Positions 1 to 9,198 of a stretch of 64,000 nt of DNA are shown here, piece after piece. Origin of the DNA: JAPPHA01 sp965242975 (GTDB lineage: Bacteria > Pseudomonadota > Alphaproteobacteria > Rhodobacterales > Rhodobacteraceae); the NCBI GenBank assembly GCA_965242975.1, contig CBDETS010000007.1, positions 4,526,001 to 4,590,000 on the forward strand, written 5' to 3'. The position numbers were made by a program, and so were the translations under genes. A model generated the notes under the pieces. That model did no database searches. It was not told where the DNA came from and worked only from the letters and a program-made list of their open reading frames with translations. Numbering within the stretch: position 1 is the stretch's first letter; each line of letters begins with the position of its first letter.

Positions 1-8
1 ACGAGATC

Positions 9-1088
9 ATGGGGACAGGCGAGTCCAGGGACGAGGAACATCGGGCAGAACCAGATCCGCTGAGTTCACATGCGAGCGGACACAACGGTTCCGACCGGCT
101 GTTTCCGTTTCCGGAAGGCTGGTATTTCATTGCCAGCCGCATGACCATCGAGAAAGACAGGCTGATCCGGAAAACCTGGCTCGGTGAGGAAATCGTCGTC
201 TGGTGCAACGAAGACGGAGACATCTGCGTGGCCGATGCGACCTGTCCGCACCTGGGGTCCGACCTGGGACCGGAGGCCGGAGGGTTGGTGCGCAACGGTT
301 GCCTCGTCTGCCCGTTTCACGGGTTCGAATACGATGTTACCGGAAAATGCGTCGCAACGCCCTATGCGCCTCCACCGAAGACCGCCAGGCTGAAGGTTTT
401 CGAGACGTGCGAAATCCTGGGTCTCGTCTTTGCCTGGCGGGGAGCCGGAGGCAGGCCGCCGCAATGGCATGTTCCAGCGCCGCCACCGGATGAAGCAAAC
501 TGGAGCGGCATGGAAATGCGCACCATCCGGTTTTCAGGGCATCCCCAGGAGACGACCGAGAATTCCGTCGACCTCGGACACCTCCGTTACGTGCACGGTT
601 ACGGCAACGTGAAAAGGACTGCCCCGCTGTCGATCGACGGTGCCTCGCTCACGAGCTGCTTCAACTTCAAGCGCACCCGAACATTCGCCGGGGTTACCTT
701 CTTCCGGTATGATGTATCGGTGGTCGCCAATGTGCACGGGCTTGGTTATTCCTTTGTCGAGGTTCGCGAGCATTCGATCGACATGCTGACTCGGCTGTGG
801 GTGCTTGCGACACCGGTCAATGATGAGACCGTTGAAATGACGCTTGTCAGCCAGGTACGCAAACTCGACAGTCCCAAAAGACCGATCGCCGGTATGCGTT
901 TCCTTCCCGTGCGTCTGCGCACCCGTATCATGAACAGGATCATGATCGTGTCCCAAATGCGGGATGTCATGCAGGATGTCGTCATCTGGAGCCGGAAACG
1001 GTATCGGTCCCGACCTCTTCTCTGCAGTTCCGACGGTGAGATCATCAAGTTTCGGCGCTACTGCGAACAGTTCTACCCGAAAGCCTGA
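9..1088 (+). CDS. Rieske 2Fe-2S aromatic/sterol-type oxygenase
   Basis: This is a 359-residue Rieske non-heme iron oxygenase alpha-subunit-like protein. The Rieske cluster is seen as C79-P-H81 and C101-P-F-H104, binding the [2Fe-2S] centre. The catalytic iron motif is visible as D188-x2-H191-x4-H196 in the segment ENSVDLGHLRYVH. The single-chain layout with a short N-terminal tail recalls KshA or DAF-36/Neverland-type steroid oxygenases, which hydroxylate or desaturate hydrophobic ring substrates using electrons from a separate reductase; no reductase is present here. The neighbouring RND/DUF1302/DUF1329 cluster would fit a hydrophobic substrate, but this is inference. The ATG at 9 is the first available in the window, so an upstream start cannot be excluded. 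Confidence 0.88.
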   Translation: MGTGESRDEEHRAEPDPLSSHASGHNGSDRLFPFPEGWYFIASRMTIEKDRLIRKTWLGEEIVVWCNEDGDICVADATCPHLGSDLGPEAGGLVRNGCLVCPFHGFEYDVTGKCVATPYAPPPKTARLKVFETCEILGLVFAWRGAGGRPPQWHVPAPPPDEANWSGMEMRTIRFSGHPQETTENSVDLGHLRYVHGYGNVKRTAPLSIDGASLTSCFNFKRTRTFAGVTFFRYDVSVVANVHGLGYSFVEVREHSIDMLTRLWVLATPVNDETVEMTLVSQVRKLDSPKRPIAGMRFLPVRLRTRIMNRIMIVSQMRDVMQDVVIWSRKRYRSRPLLCSSDGEIIKFRRYCEQFYPKA

Positions 1089-1343
1089 GTTCACGGCGGC
1101 ACGCGACGGATTCGATCACCGCGCCGTTCGAACCGGAGGTGCACGGTAAAAAATGGTGCCCGGCCCCAATGACGGAAGGCGTCGCGCCGACCGAGGTGCA
1201 GGTTTCGCCCTGTGCAGGCCACCCACCGACCTGCTCATTGCGGTGTCCGACTACATGAAGGATTCCCACCGTCCGCGTCACCCAAACCGTGATGCTCATC
1301 CGGTGGGCGGAGTCCGGATCCGCGGCCAGTTCGATGATCCGAC

Positions 1344-3671
1344 CTATTCGTCTGACCGGTTCAGCCGTTCCCTGATCTGTTCGCTCGTTTCCTTGGTCCC
1401 GTCGAGGGCCATCAACAGTGGCGGGAGAAACAGGAAATCCGCCACGAGCGCAACGATGACCGTTATTCCCACGAGCAGGCCGAGCGCCTGATTGGTCGCC
1501 ATCCCCGACGCGCCGAACACCATGAATCCCAGAGCGAACACGATGGTCGTCGCAAACAGTGCCTTGCCTACCGTTCGAAAGGCGGATTGAACGGACTCGG
1601 ACGGCAACAGCCCGTTCTTCCGGGAGTTCACGTACTTGGTCATGAAATGGATCGTGTCGTCGACGATGATGCCGAACGCTATGGCCGTGACGACTGACGC
1701 CGCGACGCCGACCTCTCCAACCACGTACCCCCACAGTCCCATCGCCATGGCGGCCGGAACGAAATTCGGCACCAGGCTGATCAGGCCAAGACGCACGCTT
1801 CTGAAAATCAGGAGCAAGAGCAGCGAGACGATGGCCATCGCCACGATGGTACCGACCAGCATGCCTTGTATGTTCCGTTGTATCGAATTGGCTCCGACGA
1901 CGGCAACGCCGGTTGCGCGGCTTTCCAAACCGGGGGCGTTTTGCCGGAACCAGGCCTGCGCGCGATCGTCGAGATCGATTTTCTCGCGGGTGGACAGGCT
2001 TTTCAATACGACCGTGACACGTGTCGAAGACCGTTCGACATCGATGAGATTGTTCAGGTCACGACCGACCGGCAGGGAAAACTCGTAGAGCAACAGGTAC
2101 TGTGCGGCCAGATCAGGGTCGTCGGGAAGAACGTAGAATTCCGGGTCGTCCCCGTGCAGGTTCATGTTCAGGCGCTTCATGACGTCCGATATCGCGAAGA
2201 CATGCGCCACTTCCGGCTGTGCCCGATACCACTCTGCGAACGCATCGACCTGGCCCAGGTATTCGGTATCCGTTATTCCGTCTGCCTGCCCGGAACTGAG
2301 CGAGTACTCGTAGGTTTCCACGCCGGTGAAATTCTCGCTTATGAAGTCCGTCGAACGCCGGAACTCGTAACTCTCGTCGAGGAGTTCCAGCCAGTTCTCC
2401 TTGAGTTCAATCCGTGAGATGCCCGCAACAAGGACTATGATCAGAATGCCGAAGGACCAGAGCAGTGTCGTGCGGTACGACACGACAAACCGCCCGGTCA
2501 ACTCGAAGAAGTCCAGCTTGCCGCTCCTCACGGGCCGGGCCCGCATGGGCATCATCGACAGGATTGCCGGCAGGAGCGTCACAGCGTAGAGGAAAGCGCA
2601 CAGCACCCCGAACGCCACGATGTTGCCCATGACCTTGAATGGCGGCATTTCGGCGAAATTAAGGCTGAGGAAACCGATTGCGGTTGTCAGGGACGTCAGG
2701 AAAACGGGCCAGGCGTTGACCTGCGTGGACTGGATGACCGCCTGCTTGCGGTCCATGCCCTGCCTCAGTCCCGCCGCCGTTCCTTCTATGATGTGCACCG
2801 AGTGCGCAACGGTCACCGCCATCAGGACAAACAGCGCCGCACCGCTCTCGCCAAACAGCTTCATGCCGGTCCAGCCCGTGAATCCCAGTGCGGACAGCAT
2901 GACGGCAACCAGCATCAGGGCAATTGCGATCGTTCCCCAGATCGAGCGGAGAAGGAGCAGGGCGACGAGCAGCATCGTCCCGAATGCGATGGGTCCGAGA
3001 ATAGCCATCTCGTCGTTGATCGCGTCGCGCATGGCGCGATTGAGGGCCAGTTCACCCGTGACATGGTACTCGAGGGCCGGATTTTCTTCCCGCGACGAGG
3101 CGATCGTGGCCGCGAGGAAATCCGTGACCTCCTCCTTGCCGCGTTCCCGGTCCTCGGGAAGCGTGACGCTGACAACCAACCCGGCAACGTGGCCGTCCCT
3201 GGAAACGAAGCGGCCCGCGACTTCCATGGTTCCGAGCGCGATTCTCTCGATGCGTTCCAGGTCGCCTTCGCCCAGGGAACCAGCGTCATCAACAAGCGGC
3301 TCGACGATCAACTCGTCCTCGAAGCCCTCGCTGTGTGAATAGTTCGTAATCGAATCGACGCGCGTGACGTACGGCGTGTGCCAAAGCCGCTCGGTCAATT
3401 CTTCGATGGCAGTGAGCGCCTCCCGCGTGAAAATGGTGCCGGTTTTCGGCGCCACGGCGACGAGCGCCGAGTCGGAGAGGGCGTAGGTGTTTTCCAGGTG
3501 TTCGAGCGCGATGATGTGCGGATCATCGTGACCAAAATGATTTCGGACATCGACGTCGACGACGATGATGTACCGGGCTCCGGCGGCGAGGGCGAGGATG
3601 ACGAGCAGGGACAACAGGATGGTCAGCCAACGCCGACCCACGACGAGTGCTGTACAGGTCTCGAAACTCAT
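1344..3671 (-). CDS. RND/MMPL family transporter (HAE3-like)
   Basis: A 775-residue inner-membrane RND permease with the two-fold MMPL layout: one N-terminal TM helix, a periplasmic domain, a bundle of about five TM helices, then a repeat of the pattern. Seen directly: the first helix after MSFETCTALVVGRRWL, the mid-protein helices around AVTVAHSVHIIEG, and the second-half motif AFGIIVDDTIHF, which matches the GxxxDD signature of HAE3/MmpL-type proteins using proton motive force. I place the start at 3671, because the 25 residues upstream of this Met are not hydrophobic and do not resemble the family; an in-frame ATG exists at 3746. It is divergent from the DUF1302/DUF1329 genes and a second RND gene follows those, so both pumps probably serve the same envelope system. 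Confidence 0.9.
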   Translation of the reverse strand: MSFETCTALVVGRRWLTILLSLLVILALAAGARYIIVVDVDVRNHFGHDDPHIIALEHLENTYALSDSALVAVAPKTGTIFTREALTAIEELTERLWHTPYVTRVDSITNYSHSEGFEDELIVEPLVDDAGSLGEGDLERIERIALGTMEVAGRFVSRDGHVAGLVVSVTLPEDRERGKEEVTDFLAATIASSREENPALEYHVTGELALNRAMRDAINDEMAILGPIAFGTMLLVALLLLRSIWGTIAIALMLVAVMLSALGFTGWTGMKLFGESGAALFVLMAVTVAHSVHIIEGTAAGLRQGMDRKQAVIQSTQVNAWPVFLTSLTTAIGFLSLNFAEMPPFKVMGNIVAFGVLCAFLYAVTLLPAILSMMPMRARPVRSGKLDFFELTGRFVVSYRTTLLWSFGILIIVLVAGISRIELKENWLELLDESYEFRRSTDFISENFTGVETYEYSLSSGQADGITDTEYLGQVDAFAEWYRAQPEVAHVFAISDVMKRLNMNLHGDDPEFYVLPDDPDLAAQYLLLYEFSLPVGRDLNNLIDVERSSTRVTVVLKSLSTREKIDLDDRAQAWFRQNAPGLESRATGVAVVGANSIQRNIQGMLVGTIVAMAIVSLLLLLIFRSVRLGLISLVPNFVPAAMAMGLWGYVVGEVGVAASVVTAIAFGIIVDDTIHFMTKYVNSRKNGLLPSESVQSAFRTVGKALFATTIVFALGFMVFGASGMATNQALGLLVGITVIVALVADFLFLPPLLMALDGTKETSEQIRERLNRSDE

Positions 3672-4484
3672 GTCGGCATGCCGACGTGTGAGCGGGCTCC
3701 GGACATTGCAATTCCCCTCATCCATGAATGGAGAATTCCCTGCCACCTATACAGCGAAAGGATCCACGAAAGGAAGTTCATAAAGGGTGACGGGATCCCC
3801 ACGACGTGAACATCGGGTTTCGGACGAGACCTTGAGATGCTCATGTATCTCTGTCCGTCGATCGCCCACAGGTTTGACTGCGCGGGCCGTTCAGCCTGCC
3901 ATCGCATGGGTTCGCGCGAAATCCGGGCCTTCGGCCGGATACGGCACATCCCCTTGCAGGGGCGCCCTGTCATGAAGGCTGTCCACGGCCCCTGTCGACG
4001 ACCGGGAAAGAATGCCCGACGCTGTCAATATGAACCCGAGTCCGCTTGCAGTTACCGTCCTGACTTTCAGCGAACCTGTATCCTCAAATTCCCCTGGAAA
4101 CGGCCTGGAAAGTCGCCTGGCGGCGAAGGTCGGCCAGAATTCGGATTCGATCGGCCTTTGCTCCCGATCATTGTGTGGAGGCGCCGGAATCCCGTGATAT
4201 TCGGCGGTCCGCACGGCATATTCGACCGGGCCAGGCAACTGGCCCTGTTCGTTGGCAGCGCAACCTGATAGTATTGCAGAAGCTCTATCATGCCGAAAAA
4301 CACGGGATTTTCTCAACATTTTCTTTCTGTTTTTATGTCGGTTTTGCGGATCAGGTTTGAAATTTTCAGACATTATGGGCATGATGTGGCTGGATTCAAC
4401 GTCGCACCCGTTGGGCTGTCGGGAGATTTCGATGAGCGATGGAGCGAATTGGCGCAGCCGTGAGGCCAAGACACGGAGGCTCAC
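3672..4484. other. Divergent intergenic region between RND and DUF1302 genes
   Basis: This 0.8-kb region separates divergent transcription units and has no convincing gene; its ORFs have no recognisable family. The part from about 4290 to 4400 is clearly AT-richer than the surroundings and probably carries promoters. A 6-bp inverted repeat, TGATAG (4266-4271) and CTATCA (4285-4290) with a 13-bp spacer, could be an operator, but no regulator gene is adjacent. An ACGGAGG Shine-Dalgarno at 4473-4479 supports the DUF1302 start at 4485. Confidence 0.5.
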
Positions 4485-6426
4485 ATGAGGAACGCACTTG
4501 GACGAAGCGCTGTCGATCGTCCTTTCCGGATGATGAGAGACAAATGGAAGACGTGCCGTCAGGACTGGTGCCTTTCCCGCATCACGTACTCGGTTGGGTT
4601 GACGTTGGGGGCCGCTGCCATCGGCGGATTCTTGCAGGTACTGCCGGCGTCTGCGATCGAGTTCGATGACGGGGAACTGTGGGGCAGCGTGGATACCACG
4701 CTTTCACATGGCCTGACATTCCGGGTTCAGAAGCCTGACGAAGACCTGGCCGACAATACCAACAGCAATGACGGGAATCTCAACTACAAGCGCGGTCTCG
4801 TCAGCAACACGTCGAAGTTCACCATCGACATTGACATCAACTCCGAAACGTTCGGTGCCTTCCTGAGAACCTCCGGATTCCTCGATTTCGAAAACCAGAA
4901 CGGCAGCCGGGAGCGTACTTCCTTGAGCAAAGAAGCCAAGAAGGCAGTGGGCACGAATGTCGAACTGCTCGATGCCTATGTGACGACGGCGTTCGACATA
5001 GGCGACACTCCCGTTGACCTGCGGCTCGGACGACATGTGCTCAACTGGGGAGAGAGCACCTTCATTCCGAACGGGATCAGCGAGATCAACCCCTTTGACG
5101 TGAGCAAGCTGAGGTTACCGGGCTCCGAACTCCGGGAAGCGCTTCTGCCGGTATCCATGGCGTCCGTATCCGTGTCCCCGAGCGCCAACCTGACAGTGGA
5201 AGGGTTTTACCAGTTCGAGTGGGAAGAAACGAAAATCGACCCGGTCGGTAGTTTTTTTCTCGAGCACCGACTATGCCGGTCCCGGCGCTAGAAAAGCAGT
5301 CATCACCCAGATAACGGATGGATTACAACAGGCGGGCGCTTGTCCAAGAGGCGCTGATCTGGGTTGCGGATTGTCGCCGACAACTTTCGATCCTGACTTC
5401 GCTTCCGTGCTTCGAGGCCCAGACCGGACCCCTCCAGATTCCGGTCAGTGGGGCCTCGCACTGCGTTTCCTGGCCGAAGACCTCAACCTGACAGAGTTCG
5501 GCTTTTATTTCATGAATTATCACAGCCGTCTTCCGGTCATAAGCGCGCGTCAAGGTCCTGCCGAGGGGATCAGTGCAGGAGTGACCGCCGCCGGTAGCCC
5601 GCCAACGATTCCAGGTGTTCCCGCCCAGCAAGTTGCGTCCGCTGTTGCCATCAACGCGTACGGGAAATCCGCAACATTTTCCCTTGAGTATCCTGCGGAC
5701 ATTCAACTCTTCGGTGCGAGCTTCAACACCGTATTGGGCGCTTCCGGCTGGGCACTTCAGGGCGAGTACTCGCTTCGTAATAACGCTCCTTTGCAAGTGG
5801 CCGAACGTGTGGTTCTTGCGAATGGTCTCGCTCCGATCGTACGTGCCCTGGCCCACGTTGGAGGTGGAGGGTCGCTTCCGGACTTTCTTGCCACATACAC
5901 GCCAGAGCAGGTCCAGGGTTACGAAGAGCGCGACGTAAGCCAGTTCCAGGTCACTGCAACCAAGGTTTTCGGACCGACACTAAGTGCCGATGCCCTTATC
6001 TTCGTGGCAGAGGCAGCGATGATGCGTGTCCACAACATGCCGACCACGCCCATCGAGAGCCCGGCCGGTGGGGTCCTTCCGGGTCTACCCCCGGACCCGG
6101 CTAATCAACTGGCGTTCTTGAGGCCCGAAGTAGCCGACGCGGATGCCACGTCTTGGGGTTACCGAATCGCTGCGCGTCTCGACTACAACAACGCAATCGG
6201 ATCGATCAATCTCTATCCGTATACGCAGTTCCTGCACGACGTCAGCGGCAACAGCCCGGCGCCGAGCGGACCGTTCATCGAGGGACGGACTGGCCTCACG
6301 CTCGGCTTGCGTGCGGACTACCTGAGCAGCTGGCAGGCCGATCTTAGCTTCACGCGGTACGACGGCGATGGCTACGCGCTAAGCGACCGCGATTTCATCT
6401 CCGCCTCCCTGAAATACTCGTTCTGA
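4485..6426 (+). pseudogene. DUF1302 family outer-membrane-type protein, single-base frameshift
   Basis: DUF1302 proteins are predicted exported beta-strand-rich envelope proteins, usually encoded next to DUF1329 genes. The first frame (4485-5291) has a good ribosome site and a signal peptide ending near LQVLPASA, followed by typical text such as LRLGRHVLNWGESTFIPNG. It then runs out of register after DPVGSF. The T7 run at 5252-5258 is the break: removing one T restores an open frame with no stop (GSFFSSTDYAGPGARKAV) that joins the second part and ends at 6426 with the aromatic C-terminus FISASLKYSF. Repaired length is about 646 residues, normal for the family. The lesion may be a homopolymer sequencing error, a slippage site or a true mutation; the rest of the gene shows no decay. 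Confidence 0.85.
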
Positions 6427-6440
6427 GGTCCCACGAGGTC

Positions 6441-7820
6441 ATGACCGTCATGAAAACCAGGAAAACGACTGTGAAACACTTCTGTGCCGCACTTGTCCTC
6501 GGGTGCGTTTTTGCCGCTCCCGCTGTGGCCGAAATCTCCTCCAGCGAAATCGCGCGACTGGGACGAGATCTGACACCGCTCGGCGGCGTGCGGGCCGGAA
6601 ACTCCGCGGGTACCATCCCGGCATGGAACGGAGGCATCACGAAACCGCCCTCGGGCTTCAGGGTCGGCGAACACCACCGCGATCCGTTTGCCCGGGACAA
6701 GCCTCTTTTCATCATCAACGCCGGCAACATGGACAGGTATCGCGACAGGCTTACGGTGGGACACCAGCGCATGCTGAAGACCTACCCGAGCTTCAGCATG
6801 GCGGTCTATCCGACCCGGCGGAGCGCGTCGGCACCGAAACGGATCTACGATGCCACGAGGCGCGTCGCTGCCACCGCGAAGCTTGTGGATGGAGGCAACG
6901 GCGTGGCAAACTCGGTGATCGGGATCCCGTTTCCGATTCCGAAAAACGGCCTCGAAGTCATCTGGAACCACCTGCTCCGCTACCGGGGCGAGTCGGTCGC
7001 CTGCGTCATCGGGCAGGCCGCGGTCACCCGCGGCGGCAGGTACACCCTCGTGAAGCAGAGCATCGAGTCCGAACTCCGCTACTCGCTGCCGAACATGACG
7101 GTCGAGAAGCTCGGCAACACCATGATCCTGTTCAAGCAGAAGACGCTCGCGCCGGCACGTCTCGCCGGTGACATCGTCCTCGTGCATGAAACCATCAACC
7201 AGGTTCGCGAGCCGCGCAACGCGTGGACCTACAACCCCGGCCAACGCCGGGTGCGCCGTGCGCCGAACCTCGCCTACGACAACCCGGGCACCTCGTCGGA
7301 CGGACTGCGTACAGCCGACCAGCTGGACATGTTCAACGGGGCAGTGGACCGCTACGACTGGAAACTCGTCGGGAAACGCGAGATGTACGTGCCGTACAAC
7401 TCCTACAAGCTGCACAGCGACAAGCTCTCGTTTTCAGACATCCTGACGCCGCTGCACGTCAACCCGGAGCACCTGAGGTACGAACTGCACCGGGTCTGGG
7501 TGGTTGAAGCGACGCTCAAGAGGGGTGCGCGGCATATCTACAAGCGGCGGACCTTCTACGTCGACGAGGACTCCTGGCAGGTCCTGGTGTCCGACGTCTA
7601 CGACAACCGCGACCAGCTGTGGCGGGTTTCGGAAGGCCATGTCATCAACTACTACGAAAAACCCCTGATCTGGCCGACACTCGAGGTGCACACCGATCTT
7701 CAGGCGGGGCGCTACCTCGCCTTCGGGCTCGACAATGAGTTCCCGATGTGCACCTGGGACCGGAAACTGAAATCCCGGGACTTCACGCCGGCAGCGCTTC
7801 GCCGCGAAGGGCGGCGATGA
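6441..7820 (+). CDS. DUF1329 family exported protein
   Basis: A 459-residue protein of the DUF1329 family, exported through an N-terminal signal peptide (hydrophobic core FCAALVLGCVFAAPAVA). Members resemble outer-membrane lipoprotein-carrier folds and nearly always accompany DUF1302 proteins; no activity is established. Visible family features are the N-terminal PLGGVRAGN and TIPAWNGGI segments and the C-terminal VYDNRDQLWRVSEGH region. The gene begins 14 bases after the DUF1302 stop, so the two are co-transcribed. A second in-frame ATG at 6450 could be the true start. The intact state of this gene argues that the upstream frameshift is recent or artefactual. Confidence 0.9.
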   Translation: MTVMKTRKTTVKHFCAALVLGCVFAAPAVAEISSSEIARLGRDLTPLGGVRAGNSAGTIPAWNGGITKPPSGFRVGEHHRDPFARDKPLFIINAGNMDRYRDRLTVGHQRMLKTYPSFSMAVYPTRRSASAPKRIYDATRRVAATAKLVDGGNGVANSVIGIPFPIPKNGLEVIWNHLLRYRGESVACVIGQAAVTRGGRYTLVKQSIESELRYSLPNMTVEKLGNTMILFKQKTLAPARLAGDIVLVHETINQVREPRNAWTYNPGQRRVRRAPNLAYDNPGTSSDGLRTADQLDMFNGAVDRYDWKLVGKREMYVPYNSYKLHSDKLSFSDILTPLHVNPEHLRYELHRVWVVEATLKRGARHIYKRRTFYVDEDSWQVLVSDVYDNRDQLWRVSEGHVINYYEKPLIWPTLEVHTDLQAGRYLAFGLDNEFPMCTWDRKLKSRDFTPAALRREGRR

Positions 7821-7896
7821 GGCCACTGGCGGCTGTCCGCCGCGGCGGGCTACCCGTCCTGCCATCCGGTCTCCTCCGGGTTGCGACATCCTGGAC

Positions 7897-9045
7897 ATGA
7901 ATGACATGAGTGTCAGCCGGATGTCGTTCTGGCTGACGTTGCGGAATTGGCGACCGACCGGGTCCGGGACGCCACTCGTGCGGCATTTGCGGTCTTTATG
8001 CGCATTTTTTCGGATGACATCGGAGTCGGCGCTTCCCGCTTCCGGGACAGGTCGAGACGGGAAAGACCCCGCACGCCGGTTTCGCGGTTGGCGGGTCACC
8101 GGCACTGCCTGGATTGCAATCGCGGCTTTTGCCGGATTCAATGTTCCGGTCGGCGCAAGTGCAGAGACCGGCGGTGCGGCACCGCTACCCGCCAGGCTGC
8201 TGCTGCTCGACGGTGCCGTTACCGGCTCACGGCTCATCGTCGTCGGCGAGCGCGGTTACATCCTCGTTTCTTCCGATGACGGGGCGAACTGGAAGCGGGC
8301 CGAGGTACCGGTCCGGGTCATGCTCACCGCCATACATATGCACGACGCGGGGACCGGTTGGGCAGTCGGACACGACGCGGTCATACTCCGCACGACCGAC
8401 GGCGGGGAGACCTGGACGAAAGTGCACGAAGCGCCGGAGGAAGAACTTCCCCTCCTGGATGTCTGGTTTCGTGACCGGAAGAGAGGAATTGCAATCGGCG
8501 CCTACGGCTATGCCCTCGCAACCGAGGATGGCGGCGAAACCTGGACCCCGCACGCCATCAGCAAGGACGACTTTCATCTGAACGCGCTGGTCCCGGCACC
8601 GGGTCGGGAGAACGGGACTGAACGGCTGTACATCGCGGCCGAGGCAGGCATCATTTATCGCTCCGATGACGGAGGCGAGACCTGGCGGGAGTTTCCTTCG
8701 CCGTATGCCGGCTCGTGGTTCGGGGGGCTGGCACTCGACGAGAACCGGGTGCTCCTGGCAGGCCTGAGGGGCCACCTGTTCAACTCTGACGACGGCGGCG
8801 CCAGTTGGATCGAAATTCCAACGGGAACCCAGGCGACCCTGACGGGGGCTGTCCAACATCCTTCGGGCGTGATCGTGATCACGGGGCTGGAGGGGAGCGT
8901 GCTGACCAGCCGCGACGGTGGACGTACCGTTTCGTCCCGAAACCTGCCAACGCGCGAGGGGATTTCGACCGCCTTGCCTCTCCCGGACGGTTCCACGCTC
9001 CTGCTCGGCGAGTTCGGCATCGAACGCCTGGCGCTCGGGGAGTAG
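7897..9045 (+). CDS. YCF48/BNR-repeat beta-propeller exported protein
   Basis: A predicted seven-bladed beta-propeller of the YCF48/photosystem-II-stability-factor-like family. BNR-type Asp-box repeats are seen several times: SSDDGANWK, TTDGGETWT, TEDGGETWT, SDDGGETWR, SDDGGASW. A hydrophobic stretch (VTGTAWIAIAAFAGFNVPVGASA) looks like a signal peptide or anchor, placing it in the periplasm. The first 60 residues are not family-like, so the start at 7897 is uncertain; an ATG at 8014 is an alternative. Such propellers are often encoded beside RND/MMPL genes with DUF1302 and DUF1329, as here, and may act as periplasmic accessory proteins; this role is inferred from gene order only. Confidence 0.82.
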   Translation: MNDMSVSRMSFWLTLRNWRPTGSGTPLVRHLRSLCAFFRMTSESALPASGTGRDGKDPARRFRGWRVTGTAWIAIAAFAGFNVPVGASAETGGAAPLPARLLLLDGAVTGSRLIVVGERGYILVSSDDGANWKRAEVPVRVMLTAIHMHDAGTGWAVGHDAVILRTTDGGETWTKVHEAPEEELPLLDVWFRDRKRGIAIGAYGYALATEDGGETWTPHAISKDDFHLNALVPAPGRENGTERLYIAAEAGIIYRSDDGGETWREFPSPYAGSWFGGLALDENRVLLAGLRGHLFNSDDGGASWIEIPTGTQATLTGAVQHPSGVIVITGLEGSVLTSRDGGRTVSSRNLPTREGISTALPLPDGSTLLLGEFGIERLALGE

Positions 9046-9198
9046 TTTTTCGATGCGGGTTCCGCCACCGGCAATTCGGCCACCCGAACATGAGGCCTCC
9101 CGGACTCCCGCGTTCGCGGGAGTTCGGGTCGTGGGAGCAGGCCCTCTGCGCGGTGCCAGGCGTGCGGCCGACCGGACTGCGGTCACCCGGGCTCCCTC

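Noticed and set aside
5252..5258. Programmed ribosomal frameshift in the DUF1302 gene
   Set aside because: A T7 run is slippery, but I see no downstream pseudoknot or internal Shine-Dalgarno evidence, and the family is normally encoded in one frame.
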